A program made the translations under genes and the position numbers. Of a stretch of DNA of 8,041 bases, positions 1 to 6,939 are shown piece after piece (the stretch's first letter is position 1; the number at the start of each line of letters is the position of its first letter). Origin of the DNA: Synechococcaceae bacterium WB4_1_0192 (GTDB lineage Bacteria; Cyanobacteriota; Cyanobacteriia; PCC-6307; Cyanobiaceae). The DNA is taken from positions 1 through 8,041 of the forward strand of contig RFPK01000084.1 of the NCBI GenBank assembly GCA_009926195.1, written 5' to 3'. The notes under the pieces are model-generated. The model did not search any database and had not been told where the DNA came from. It was given only the letters and a program-made list of their open reading frames with translations.

Positions 1-170
1 GGGGGGCCAATCGGCCGAGCGCGAAGTCTCTTTGATGTCGGGCCAGGGCGTGTTGCAAGCCTTGCGCTGCAGGATCGAAGGCATGTGCATCGACCCCTTG
101 GCTGCGCAAGGCTTGCAACACGCCCTGGCCCGACATCAAAGAGACTTCGCGCTCGGCCGATTGGCCCCCC
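1..170. repeat. Perfect 67-bp inverted repeat (1-67 / 104-170) with 36-bp spacer
   Basis: Bases 1-67 are the exact reverse complement of 104-170, with spacer 68-103. The right arm and spacer read as normal Ddl coding sequence on the minus strand. The left arm is that same coding sequence turned around, and it stops exactly at base 1. No T-tract follows and the arms lie inside a gene, so this is not a transcription terminator. The best explanation is a fold-back chimera made during amplification, library preparation or assembly at a contig end. Confidence 0.95.
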
Positions 171-241
171 ATCAGGACGGCCACTTTGAGGGAACGGTCC
201 CAGGCAGGCATGGGCGGCAAAGATTGCAGCAAGTTGCTCAT
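1..241 (-). CDS. ddl: D-alanine--D-alanine ligase, N-terminal fragment at contig edge (probably foreign)
   Basis: Ddl joins two D-alanines in an ATP-dependent cytoplasmic step to make the peptidoglycan dipeptide. Read on the minus strand from ATG 241-239, the product starts MSNLLQSLPPMPAWDRSLKV and continues with VAVLMGGQSAEREVSL, the conserved Ddl N-terminal segment, then GVLQALRSQGVDAHAFDPA, typical of betaproteobacterial Ddl. The start is supported by AGGAGGA at 253-247, five bases upstream, and by the ATGA overlap with the murC stop. Real ddl sequence appears to run only to about position 68. Positions 67-1 are an exact reverse complement of 104-170, so the last ~22 codons are probably a fold-back artefact. 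The frequent TTG leucine and CAA glutamine codons differ from the CTG/CAG-rich genes to the right. Family identity is confident. The host assignment is inference. Confidence 0.8.
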   Translation of the reverse strand, partial: MSNLLQSLPPMPAWDRSLKVAVLMGGQSAEREVSLMSGQGVLQALRSQGVDAHAFDPAAQGLQHALARHQRDFALGRLAP

Positions 242-441
242 GCCTGTCCTCCTGATGCTGTGGCTTGCAAGGCCAGCACGCGCGCAGGCACCGTGCCGAT
301 CGAGCCCGCGCCCATGCACATGACCACATCGCCATCCTGGGCCTGCTGAGCAATCAACTGGGCAAGTTGCTCTGTGTCTTGACTGAACTGAATCGCATCC
401 TTGCCGGACACGCGGACTGCGCGCACCAGGGCGCGGCCATC
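238..441 (-). other. murC: C-terminal fragment of UDP-N-acetylmuramate--L-alanine ligase fused to cysteine desulfurase
   Basis: MurC adds L-alanine to UDP-N-acetylmuramic acid in the cytoplasmic stage of peptidoglycan synthesis. The last ~67 residues of the 238-1392 minus-strand reading frame do not look like a cysteine desulfurase. They read as the MurC C-terminus: AVRVSGKDAIQFSQDTEQL, then DGDVVMCMGAGSIGTVPARV, the latter being the hallmark MurC ending. The tail stops at TGA 240-238, overlapping the ddl ATG by the ATGA arrangement common in proteobacterial murC-ddl operons. The DGRALVR segment (441-421) fits both families: desulfurases have a GRALVRAL-like segment before the catalytic cysteine, and MurC proteins have DGRAL.RA-like sequence. 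The join therefore probably lies within this shared stretch of about 20 bp. Confidence 0.8.
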
Positions 442-1392
442 CAGCGGTCGGCCGCGTTGATCGCTGACCAGCAAGCTGATGTGATGGGGCAGTCGCACCT
501 CACCGCGACGGGGATCCGGGCCCGTGAGCTCCAGCCCACCCAATGCCAGAAGCGACTCCAGCAAGCTGTCCCGCAGCTCCTCGAGCGGATCGAGCCCGCC
601 GTGGGCCTGCAGGCGTCCGTGGGCCAGCGCAACGGCCCGTGCCAGGCCGGCCGCCAATGCCACCGGTTCCGTGCCGCCACGACGGCCGCGCTCCTGGCCG
701 CCGCCACCGATCAGGGGCAGCAGCGGCACGCCCTGGCGGACCAGAAGGGCGCCGATCCCGCGCGGCCCCTGCAGCTTGTGGGCGGTCAGGCTGAGCAGAT
801 CCACCGGCAGGGTGTGGAACTGCAGCGGCCGATGGCCCACGACCTGCACCGCATCCACATGGAGAAGTACACCGGCAGCGCGGCAGAGGCCGCCGATCAG
901 CTCGATGTCCTGCAGGGTGCCCACCTCGCTCTGGCCCCAGATCAGGGACATCAGGCGCGTCGGCGCCGCCAGCAGGGGCTCCAGGGCAGCGCGATCCACC
1001 TGACCCAGATGGTTCACCGGAACGTTGACCACCTGCCATCCCTGGCGCCGCAGCTGCTCCGCGGCGGCGAGGGTGGCCGGGTGTTCCACCGCAGAGATCA
1101 GCAACCGGCCCGGCGGCAGCGCCGCCGCCACCCCGAGCAGGGCCAGGTGGATCGATTCACTGCCCCCTGAGCTGAACAGCAGCTCTTCGCTGTCGCAGCC
1201 GAGCAGATCGGCCAGGGAGCAGCGGCTTCGTTCCAGCACTTCCGCCGCCGCCACGCCGAAACCATGCAGGCTGGAGGGATTGGCCCAGGCGTTGCGGTGA
1301 ACCTCAGCCATGGCCTCGAGAACCTCAGCAGCCGGTGGGCTGGTGGCACAGGCGTCGAGGTAGAGGGCGGGCATGTCGGTGCTGCCGTTCAT
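238..1392 (-). CDS. nifS: Cysteine desulfurase (NifS/IscS family), C-terminus replaced by MurC sequence
   Basis: This is a PLP-dependent class V aminotransferase-fold enzyme that takes sulfur from L-cysteine, normally for iron-sulfur clusters and other cofactors, in the cytoplasm. Residues 1-~317 are typical. They include YLDACATSPP near the start, NPSSLHGFG at 38-46, the cofactor-contacting EHPA histidine (H104), HVDAVQ with D180 and Q183, and SLTAHK with PLP lysine K206. GGGQERGRRGGTEPV follows at 230-244 and PHHISLL at 302-308. From about residue 318-325 the sequence switches in frame to MurC, so the expected GSACSSG-type catalytic cysteine segment is absent. As written the 384-residue product could not be an active desulfurase. 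ATG 1392 lies 12 bp after the dapF stop with no strong ribosome site. An internal ATG at 1374-1372 is an alternative start. The desulfurase part proper is about 421-1392. Confidence 0.85.
   Translation of the reverse strand: MNGSTDMPALYLDACATSPPAAEVLEAMAEVHRNAWANPSSLHGFGVAAAEVLERSRCSLADLLGCDSEELLFSSGGSESIHLALLGVAAALPPGRLLISAVEHPATLAAAEQLRRQGWQVVNVPVNHLGQVDRAALEPLLAAPTRLMSLIWGQSEVGTLQDIELIGGLCRAAGVLLHVDAVQVVGHRPLQFHTLPVDLLSLTAHKLQGPRGIGALLVRQGVPLLPLIGGGGQERGRRGGTEPVALAAGLARAVALAHGRLQAHGGLDPLEELRDSLLESLLALGGLELTGPDPRRGEVRLPHHISLLVSDQRGRPLDGRALVRAVRVSGKDAIQFSQDTEQLAQLIAQQAQDGDVVMCMGAGSIGTVPARVLALQATASGGQA
247..253 (-). promoter_or_regulatory. Ribosome binding site for ddl
   Basis: AGGAGGA on the minus strand lies five bases before ddl ATG 241-239, inside the end of murC. 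It fixes the ddl start and implies translational coupling of murC and ddl in the source organism. Confidence 0.75.
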
Positions 1393-1404
1393 CCCGTCAG
1401 TGGC

Positions 1405-2565
1405 TCAACCGCCGAGGTCGGTGTCGCGTTCGAAGCGCGCGCGGGTGCGGGATTCCAGCGAGTTGGTGGCGATGTTCACCAGGGCGTCGAGGGAGGTGCT
1501 GTTGAGCAGGGCCGCGACGCGGGCCCTCGCCTCGGCGCTCGGACAGGACTCGGGGCGGATGCAGCCCTTGGAGCAGACCGTGGCGCAGTCGATCGGCGGG
1601 GCAGCGGCTGCGGGTGCAGCGCCTGCAGGGGTATCAGGCTCAGCGGAAACAGCCATGGCCGAGGCCGCTGCTGCTCGTGCGGCAGCTTCCTGCCGGGCGG
1701 CGGCGACCGTCTCGCCATCGGGGATCACCCCATCGAAGACATGCTCGGCAGGCCCATCCATGTACACCTTGCCGGTGCTGGCATCCCAGTGGATCTGCAA
1801 CGGCCCGCCTGGAAGATCCAGACGCGCCTGCCGGGCGCTGAGCCCCAGGCTGTGGCAGGCCACCAGGGTGGCGCAGGCACCGGTGCCGCAGGCCAGGGTG
1901 GGGCCCGCGCCCCGCTCCCAGACGCGCATCAACAGGTGATCGGGGGCGAGCACCTCAACGAAGTGGACGTTGGTGCGGGCGGGGAAGGCCGGATGCACCT
2001 CAAACCGGCTGCCGAAACGCTCCAGGTCGATCTCATCGACGGCATCGACCGGAATCACGACATGGGGATTGCCCATGCCGGCAGCCGCAACCATGAACCG
2101 TTCACCATCCACCTCCAGCTCCCCCTGGGGCAGCCCTGCCGCACCCACGGGCAGGGTGGTGGGCACCTGCTCGCTCTGCAGGAACGGTGCGCCCATGTCG
2201 ACCCGGATCGTGCCATCGACCAGCAGTTCCGGCACGATCCGACCGGCCAGGGTGTCGATCTGCCAGGTGCGGCCGGGGCCATCGCCGTCACAATCGGCCA
2301 GGAAGCGGGCCAGGCAGCGGATGCCGTTGCCACACATCTCCGGCTCGGTGCCGTCGGCGTTGAAGATGCGCATCCGCAGTTCCCCACCGTTGTTGGCGGG
2401 CAGGGCGAGGATCACGCCGTCACCACCCACACCGAAGCGGCGATCACACAGCTGGACCACCAGCTCGGGCGTCAACCCGAAGACGAACTCGGTGTCGTCG
2501 GCGGCGCGACCATCGAGCATCAGGAAGTCGTTGCCCAGACCCTGGTACTTGCTGAACTGGAGCAC
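1405..2565 (-). CDS. dapF: Diaminopimelate epimerase with cysteine-containing C-terminal extension
   Basis: DapF converts LL- to meso-diaminopimelate in the cytoplasm, feeding peptidoglycan cross-links and lysine synthesis. The two half-domains each carry a catalytic cysteine: C78 in MCGNGIRC and C226 in ACGTGACA. GLGNDFL at 9-15, RRFGVGGDG at 42-50, GMGNPH at 163-168 and RTNVHFVE at 197-204 are also family-typical. The start is GTG 2565; an in-frame TAG lies upstream and no other start was found, although no good ribosome site is visible. The usual enzyme is about 280 residues, and this product has 386. The core ends near residue 285 (AEHVFDGVIP). An Ala-rich linker follows to about 325, then a tail with C327, C331, C335 and C341 (CX3CX3CX5C) and a probably helical, charged end. 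I do not recognise the tail. It could be a domain or a neighbouring small gene read through: an in-frame ATG lies at 1656. It appears to be co-transcribed with the desulfurase. Confidence 0.95.
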   Translation of the reverse strand: MLQFSKYQGLGNDFLMLDGRAADDTEFVFGLTPELVVQLCDRRFGVGGDGVILALPANNGGELRMRIFNADGTEPEMCGNGIRCLARFLADCDGDGPGRTWQIDTLAGRIVPELLVDGTIRVDMGAPFLQSEQVPTTLPVGAAGLPQGELEVDGERFMVAAAGMGNPHVVIPVDAVDEIDLERFGSRFEVHPAFPARTNVHFVEVLAPDHLLMRVWERGAGPTLACGTGACATLVACHSLGLSARQARLDLPGGPLQIHWDASTGKVYMDGPAEHVFDGVIPDGETVAAARQEAAARAAAASAMAVSAEPDTPAGAAPAAAAPPIDCATVCSKGCIRPESCPSAEARARVAALLNSTSLDALVNIATNSLESRTRARFERDTDLGG

Positions 2566-2586
2566 GCGCGGCAGCCTGCGGAGGAA

Positions 2587-2593
2587 AGGAGGG
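2587..2593 (+). promoter_or_regulatory. Ribosome binding site for hfq
   Basis: AGGAGGG lies 13 bases before ATG 2607. It occupies much of the 41-bp gap between the hfq and dapF starts, so promoters for at least one of these divergent genes probably lie inside the other's coding region. Confidence 0.55.
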
Positions 2594-2606
2594 TGGGCAC
2601 GATCCT

Positions 2607-2846
2607 ATGGGGAGCTCCACGGAACGGCGGGAAGGTGATCTCGACATCTCCCAACCGGGCATCCGACAGATCCATGGCTGGATCCGCGACCGCAGCAACG
2701 TCAGCATCGATCTGGTCAGTGGCGGAGCGATCAACGGTGTGATCCGTTGGGTCGATCTGCAGTTCCTGGCCGTGGAGCCGGCTGCTGGCGGCGAGCTGCT
2801 GTTGATCAACCGCGATGCCATCGTGCTGATCCGCGGCGGCATCTGA
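2607..2846 (+). CDS. hfq: Hfq-like RNA-binding/Sm-fold protein, cyanobacterial type
   Basis: This 79-residue protein resembles divergent cyanobacterial Hfq, a hexameric Sm-fold protein. In bacteria generally Hfq acts with small RNAs. In Synechocystis it is reported to act through the pilus ATPase PilB rather than as a classical RNA chaperone. Visible features are DISQPGIRQI at 12-22, which resembles the N-terminal helix of cyanobacterial homologues. VSIDLVSGGAINGVIRWVD at 32-50 fits the Sm1 strands, and LLLINRDAIVLI at 64-75 fits Sm2. The NRDAI stretch sits where E. coli Hfq has the YKHA motif, so the lysine-histidine pair is absent. ATG 2607 is preceded by AGGAGGG at 2587-2593, with a long 13-base spacer and no better in-frame start. 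It is head-to-head with dapF across 41 bp and 52 bp upstream of leuS. Identification is by pattern and length, so moderately firm. Confidence 0.75.
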   Translation: MGSSTERREGDLDISQPGIRQIHGWIRDRSNVSIDLVSGGAINGVIRWVDLQFLAVEPAAGGELLLINRDAIVLIRGGI

Positions 2847-2898
2847 ATGGGCTTGCCTAGGGCTGTGGGAGCATCAGCCGATCGGATCCAAGCCAGTC

Positions 2899-5262
2899 GT
2901 GAGCGAGAGCAGCCGCTATCAACCCCAGGCCATTGAGTCCGGCTGGCAACGGGCCTGGAGTGAGGCAGGCCTGCACGGGACCCCCGAGCTTCAACCCGGC
3001 GACAAGGCGTTCTACGCCCTCTCGATGTTCCCCTATCCCTCGGGGAATCTGCACATGGGCCATGTGCGGAATTACGTGATCACCGATGTGGTGGCACGGG
3101 TGCAGCGGCTGCGGGGCCACAAGGTGCTGCACCCGATGGGCTGGGATGCCTTTGGCCTGCCGGCGGAGAACGCCGCGATCGAGCGCGGTGTCGACCCCGG
3201 CGCCTGGACCGACCAGAACATCGCCTCGATGCGCGGCCAGCTTGATCAGCTCGGCCTCTCGATCGACTGGGATCGCGAGGTGGCCACCTGCCATGCCGAT
3301 TACTACCGCTGGACCCAGTGGCTGTTCCTGCAGTTCCTTGATTCAGGGCTGGCCTATCAGAAGGACGCCACGGTCAACTGGGATCCGATCGACCAGACCG
3401 TGCTCGCCAATGAGCAGGTGGATGGTGAGGGGCGCTCCTGGCGCTCGGGCGCGCTGGTGGAGAAGCGCAAGCTGCGCCAGTGGTTCCTGAAGATCACCGA
3501 CTACGCCCAGCAGCTGCTCGACGACCTCGGCAAGCTCGACGGCTGGCCGGAGCGGGTGCGCACGATGCAGGCCAACTGGATCGGCCGCAGCACCGGCGCC
3601 GAGCTGCAGTTCACCGTGGTGGACGGCAGCGGCAACGACACCGCCGAGCGCATCACCGTGTTCACCACCAGGCCGGACACGATCTTCGGTGCCTCCTATG
3701 TGGTCCTGGCGCCGGAGCACCCGCTGGTGGCCCGGCTCACCACGGCCGACCACCAGATTGCGGTGGAGGCCTTCACGGATCTGGTGTCACGCCAGAGCGA
3801 ACAGGAACGCATCGCCGAGGACAAACCGAAGCGCGGCGTGCCGATCGGTGCCCGGGTGCGCAACCCCGCCAACGGCGAGCTGATCCCGATCTGGATCGCC
3901 GACTACGTGCTCGCCGAATACGGCACCGGCGCCGTGATGGGCGTGCCCGCCCACGACCAGCGCGATTTCCTGTTCGCCCGCCAGTACGAGCTGCCGGTGC
4001 AGCAGGTGATCATTCCCGAAGGCAGCGATGAGCACGCCTTCGAGGGCGGCGCCTGGACCGAAGCCGGCGTGCTGATCCACTCCGGCCGTTTCGACGGCCT
4101 GCCCAGCGGCGAGGCCAAACAGGCGATCACCGCCGCCGCCGAAGCCGAGGGCTGGGGCCGTGAGAAGGTCCAGTTCCGGCTGCGCGACTGGCTGATCTCG
4201 CGCCAGCGCTACTGGGGCTGCCCGATCCCGGTGATCCACTGCGACAGCTGCGGCGTGGTGCCCGTGCCCGCCGATCAGCTGCCGGTGGAACTGCCACGCG
4301 ATGTGGCCTTCAGCGGCAAGGGCGGATCACCCCTGGCACAGCTGGAGAGCTGGGTGAACGTGAGCTGTCCCTGCTGCGGCAAACCAGCCAGGCGCGAAAC
4401 CGACACCATGGACACCTTCATGTGCTCCAGCTGGTACTACCTGCGCTACAGCGACGCCAGCAACATCGACCTGCCCTTCGGCAAGGAGGCGGTGAACAGC
4501 TGGTTGCCCGTGGATCAATACGTGGGTGGCATTGAGCACGCGATCCTGCACCTGCTCTACTCACGCTTCTTCACCAAGGTGTTGCGCGATCGGGGACTTC
4601 TCAGTTTTGACGAACCCTTCACCCGCCTTCTCACCCAGGGAATGGTGCAGGGCATCACCTACAAGAATCCCCACACCGGCAAATACATCGCACCGGCCGA
4701 TGTGGCCGACCCCACCGACCCCCGCGATCCGCTCAGCGGCGAGGTGCTGGAGACGTTCTACGAAAAGATGTCGAAGTCGAAGTACAACGGCGTCGATCCT
4801 GCCAGCGTGATCGAGCGTTACGGCGCCGATACGGCGCGGATGTTCATCCTGTTCAAGGCGCCACCGGAAAAGGATCTGGAATGGGACGACGCTGATGTGG
4901 AGGGGCAATACCGCTTCCTGCAGCGGATCTGGCGCCTGGTGGATGCCGCCGCTGAGCGTGGCCTCAGCCTGGCGGAGGGATCAGGCCAGCCTGAGGCCGT
5001 GGCCGAGGCGCTGGCGGCGGGTGGTGCTGCCGGTCTGAGCGAAGCCGAGCGGGAGCTGCGCCGCGCCGTGCACACCGCCATCACCGAGATGATCCAGATC
5101 AAGGGCAAGGTCCGGGGCAACCTGGAGGTCCCAGCCGACGCCGATCGGGCAACCCTGGAGAAGCTGGCACTCGAGAGCGAGATCGCCGGCAAATGGCTGG
5201 AGGGCAAGCCCCCCAGCCGGGTGATCGTGGTGCCGGGCAAGCTGGTGAATCTGGTGCCCTGA
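2899..5262 (+). CDS. leuS: Leucyl-tRNA synthetase, apparently missing part of the anticodon-binding domain
   Basis: LeuRS is a cytoplasmic class I synthetase that charges tRNA-Leu. HMGH at 52-55 and KMSKS at 623-627 form the ATP site. The CP1 editing domain has TTRPDTIFG at 256-264 and GTGAVMGVPAHDQRD at 342-356, with editing aspartate D353. A zinc insertion is suggested by C448, C451, C490, C492 and C493. The C-terminal KGKVRG and VIVVPGKLVNLVP segments are typical. The product has 787 residues, whereas bacterial and cyanobacterial LeuRS usually has about 850-870. The shortfall lies at ELRRAVHTAITE/MIQIKGKVRG (residues ~728-732). The helical block normally between these two segments (in family members it includes N-T-A-I-S-E-like and LAPFAPH-AEELW-like motifs) is missing, about 70-80 residues, with the frame kept. 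The GTG start at 2899 fits the family N-terminus, with no clear ribosome site. Identity is certain. Whether the deletion is real is unknown. Confidence 0.97.
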   Translation: MSESSRYQPQAIESGWQRAWSEAGLHGTPELQPGDKAFYALSMFPYPSGNLHMGHVRNYVITDVVARVQRLRGHKVLHPMGWDAFGLPAENAAIERGVDPGAWTDQNIASMRGQLDQLGLSIDWDREVATCHADYYRWTQWLFLQFLDSGLAYQKDATVNWDPIDQTVLANEQVDGEGRSWRSGALVEKRKLRQWFLKITDYAQQLLDDLGKLDGWPERVRTMQANWIGRSTGAELQFTVVDGSGNDTAERITVFTTRPDTIFGASYVVLAPEHPLVARLTTADHQIAVEAFTDLVSRQSEQERIAEDKPKRGVPIGARVRNPANGELIPIWIADYVLAEYGTGAVMGVPAHDQRDFLFARQYELPVQQVIIPEGSDEHAFEGGAWTEAGVLIHSGRFDGLPSGEAKQAITAAAEAEGWGREKVQFRLRDWLISRQRYWGCPIPVIHCDSCGVVPVPADQLPVELPRDVAFSGKGGSPLAQLESWVNVSCPCCGKPARRETDTMDTFMCSSWYYLRYSDASNIDLPFGKEAVNSWLPVDQYVGGIEHAILHLLYSRFFTKVLRDRGLLSFDEPFTRLLTQGMVQGITYKNPHTGKYIAPADVADPTDPRDPLSGEVLETFYEKMSKSKYNGVDPASVIERYGADTARMFILFKAPPEKDLEWDDADVEGQYRFLQRIWRLVDAAAERGLSLAEGSGQPEAVAEALAAGGAAGLSEAERELRRAVHTAITEMIQIKGKVRGNLEVPADADRATLEKLALESEIAGKWLEGKPPSRVIVVPGKLVNLVP

Positions 5263-5285
5263 GGGCACCACCACGTCAGTCGTGG
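5252..5285. terminator. Two adjacent hairpins between convergent leuS and pgi
   Basis: TGGTGCCC (5252-5259) pairs perfectly with GGGCACCA (5263-5270) around a 3-base loop that is the leuS stop codon. CCACG (5271-5275) pairs with CGTGG (5281-5285) around TCAGT, which contains the pgi stop. Both hairpins are tail-to-tail and symmetrical, so they could serve both strands. Neither has a T-tract, so factor-independent termination is only plausible. Confidence 0.4.
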
Positions 5286-6891
5286 ATGAACACGAGCGAT
5301 TCGGGCTGGCCCCAGTCGCCGCGGGCGTCGATGTGGCGGCGGTTGGCGCAGAGGTGGCGCAGGATCCAGTAGAGCGGCTCCGGGGTGGGCAGGCCCATCA
5401 GCGCCTGCAGCTCGGCCAGGGTGTGCTCGCGCTGATGCCCCATCGCCTCCTCGAGCCGGGCTTGCAGGTCGAGCAGTTGGGCGGCGGCCTTCTTGCCGGC
5501 CTCCACACCGGGCTGGTGGTAGGCGTTGACGTTCACCAGTTCGCCATAGAGGCCGACGGCCCGCTCGAACAGGGCGATCAGCGCACCGAGACTGTGGGCA
5601 TCCAGGCGCTGCAGCGTGATGCTCAGGTTGAGGCGCCCCTCCTCGGTCAGGGCTGAACGGGTGCCCTGCAGGAAGCCGTCGAGGAAATCACCGGGGTTCT
5701 CGCCCTCCAGCGGGGGGATATCGCCGGGGTCCTCGAGCACCTCGATGAAGGTCACGAAGAAGTTGTCGACACCATCACGCAGCTGTTGCACATAGGCGTG
5801 CTGGTCGGTGGAGCCCTTGTTGCCGTACACCGCCAGCCCCTGGTGCACGACCTGGCCGTCGCGGTCGAGCTTCTTGCCGAGGCTCTCCATCACCAGCTGC
5901 TGCAGGTAACGGCTGAACACCTCCAGACGATCCCGATAGGGCAGCAGCACCATGTCGCGCAGACCCTTGCCGCCACCGGCCACGTACCAGGCCGCCGCCA
6001 GCAGGGCAGCGGGATTGCGCTGCAGGTCAGCCACGCGCGTCGCGGCGTCCATCGCCGCAGCGCCGGCCAGGAAGGCGCGGATATCGCTGCCGATCAACAC
6101 CCCCGGCAGCAGGCCAACGGCACTGGTGATGCTGGTGCGCCCCCCGACCCAGTCGAACATGTCGAAACGGGCGAGCCACTGGCCCTGAGCCACTGGCCCT
6201 GCTCGGCCTCCTGATCGAGGCGGCTGCCGAGCATCGTGACCGCAACGGCCTGCCGGGCCCAGTGACCGCCTCGGGCCTCCACGGCCAGCCGCGCCTGCAG
6301 CATGCCGATGTGGGGCTCAGGCGTGCCGCCGGACTTGCTGACGACGATCACCAGGGTGGTGCGCAGCCGCTCACCCAGGGAGGCGAGGGTGCGGCGCATG
6401 CCGTCCGGGTCGACGTTGTCGAAGAAGTGGAACGGCAGACCGGAGCCAGGATCCTGAAGGGCGCGGATCATCAGCAGCGGACCGAGCCCGGATCCACCGA
6501 TGCCGATCCAGAGCACATCGGTGAAGGTCTCGCCTGGGGCGGGGCCGATGGCACCGCTGAGAACATCGCGGCCGAAGGTCTCAATCCGATCGACTTCGCC
6601 ACGGATGTGGTCGGCAGCCGCTGGGTCAGGAGCCAGCTCGGGGCTGCGCAGCCAGTAGTGGCCCACCTGCCGCTGCTCATCCGGGTTGGCGATCGCGCCC
6701 GCCTCCAGGGCCTCCATCGCGCTGAAAGCGGCGCTGAACCGCGGCTGCAGCTCCTGCAGCCGCGCCGTGTCGAGGCCCATGCGGCTGACATCGAGCCAGA
6801 AGCCGAGGGCATCGCTGTGCCACAGCAACGCGCAGAAGCGTTGCCACTGGCCCTGAGGGTCGACTCCGGGAACGGCTGAAAGCGGAACCAT
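5276..6891 (-). CDS. pgi: Glucose-6-phosphate isomerase, interrupted by a frameshift
   Basis: Pgi interconverts glucose-6-phosphate and fructose-6-phosphate in the cytoplasm, linking glycolysis, gluconeogenesis, glycogen and the oxidative pentose phosphate route. The 5' part (ATG 6891) has QWQRFCALLWHSDALGFWLD, GIGGSGLGP at 130-138 and SKSGGTPE at 185-192. It runs in frame to about residue 235, then out of frame to a stop at 6094. The 3' part (open 6193-5276) has the signature FDWVGGRTSITSAVG, the catalytic-glutamate region MESLGKK, GNKGSTDQHAYVQQ with the ring-opening histidine, and HQPGVEAGKKAA with the active-site lysine. Deleting one copy of the 14-bp duplication at 6174-6201 restores EQGQWLARFDMF and gives a 533-residue protein, the normal family size. 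As written the gene is split in two and non-functional. It is either a recent mutation or a sequence error. Convergent with leuS. Confidence 0.95.
6174..6201. repeat. 14-bp tandem duplication causing the pgi frameshift
   Basis: The unit AGCCACTGGCCCTG occurs at 6174-6187 and again, identically, at 6188-6201. Fourteen is not a multiple of three, so the extra copy shifts the pgi frame. Removing one copy restores a continuous and conserved protein. Nearly the same word, GCCACTGGCCCTGA, also occurs at 6843-6856 near the pgi start, where it encodes the Gln-Gly-Gln-Trp stretch. Confidence 0.95.
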
Positions 6892-6939
6892 GGACCGGGG
6901 GCGAGGCAGGCGAGCTGACGCTATGCGCTGATCTGCTCT

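Noticed and set aside
1..170. Large hairpin as a terminator or regulatory RNA
   Set aside because: It lies within ddl coding sequence, has 67-bp perfect arms and no T-tract, and ends exactly at base 1. An artefact is far more likely.
265..1170. Plus-strand open frame of 301 codons opposite the desulfurase
   Set aside because: Shadow of the real minus-strand gene, rich in Gln, Arg and Ala, with no recognisable motif. It also crosses the chimeric junction.
238..1392. A genuine bifunctional desulfurase-MurC enzyme
   Set aside because: Both halves are incomplete: the desulfurase lacks its catalytic-cysteine segment, and only the last ~60 residues of MurC are present, with no ATP-binding or catalytic domain.
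1264..2742. Very long plus-strand open frame (492 codons) opposite dapF and the desulfurase
   Set aside because: It is antisense to recognised genes, and its Gly/His/Gln/Ala-rich product is typical of the shadow frame of GC-rich coding DNA. No family features were seen.
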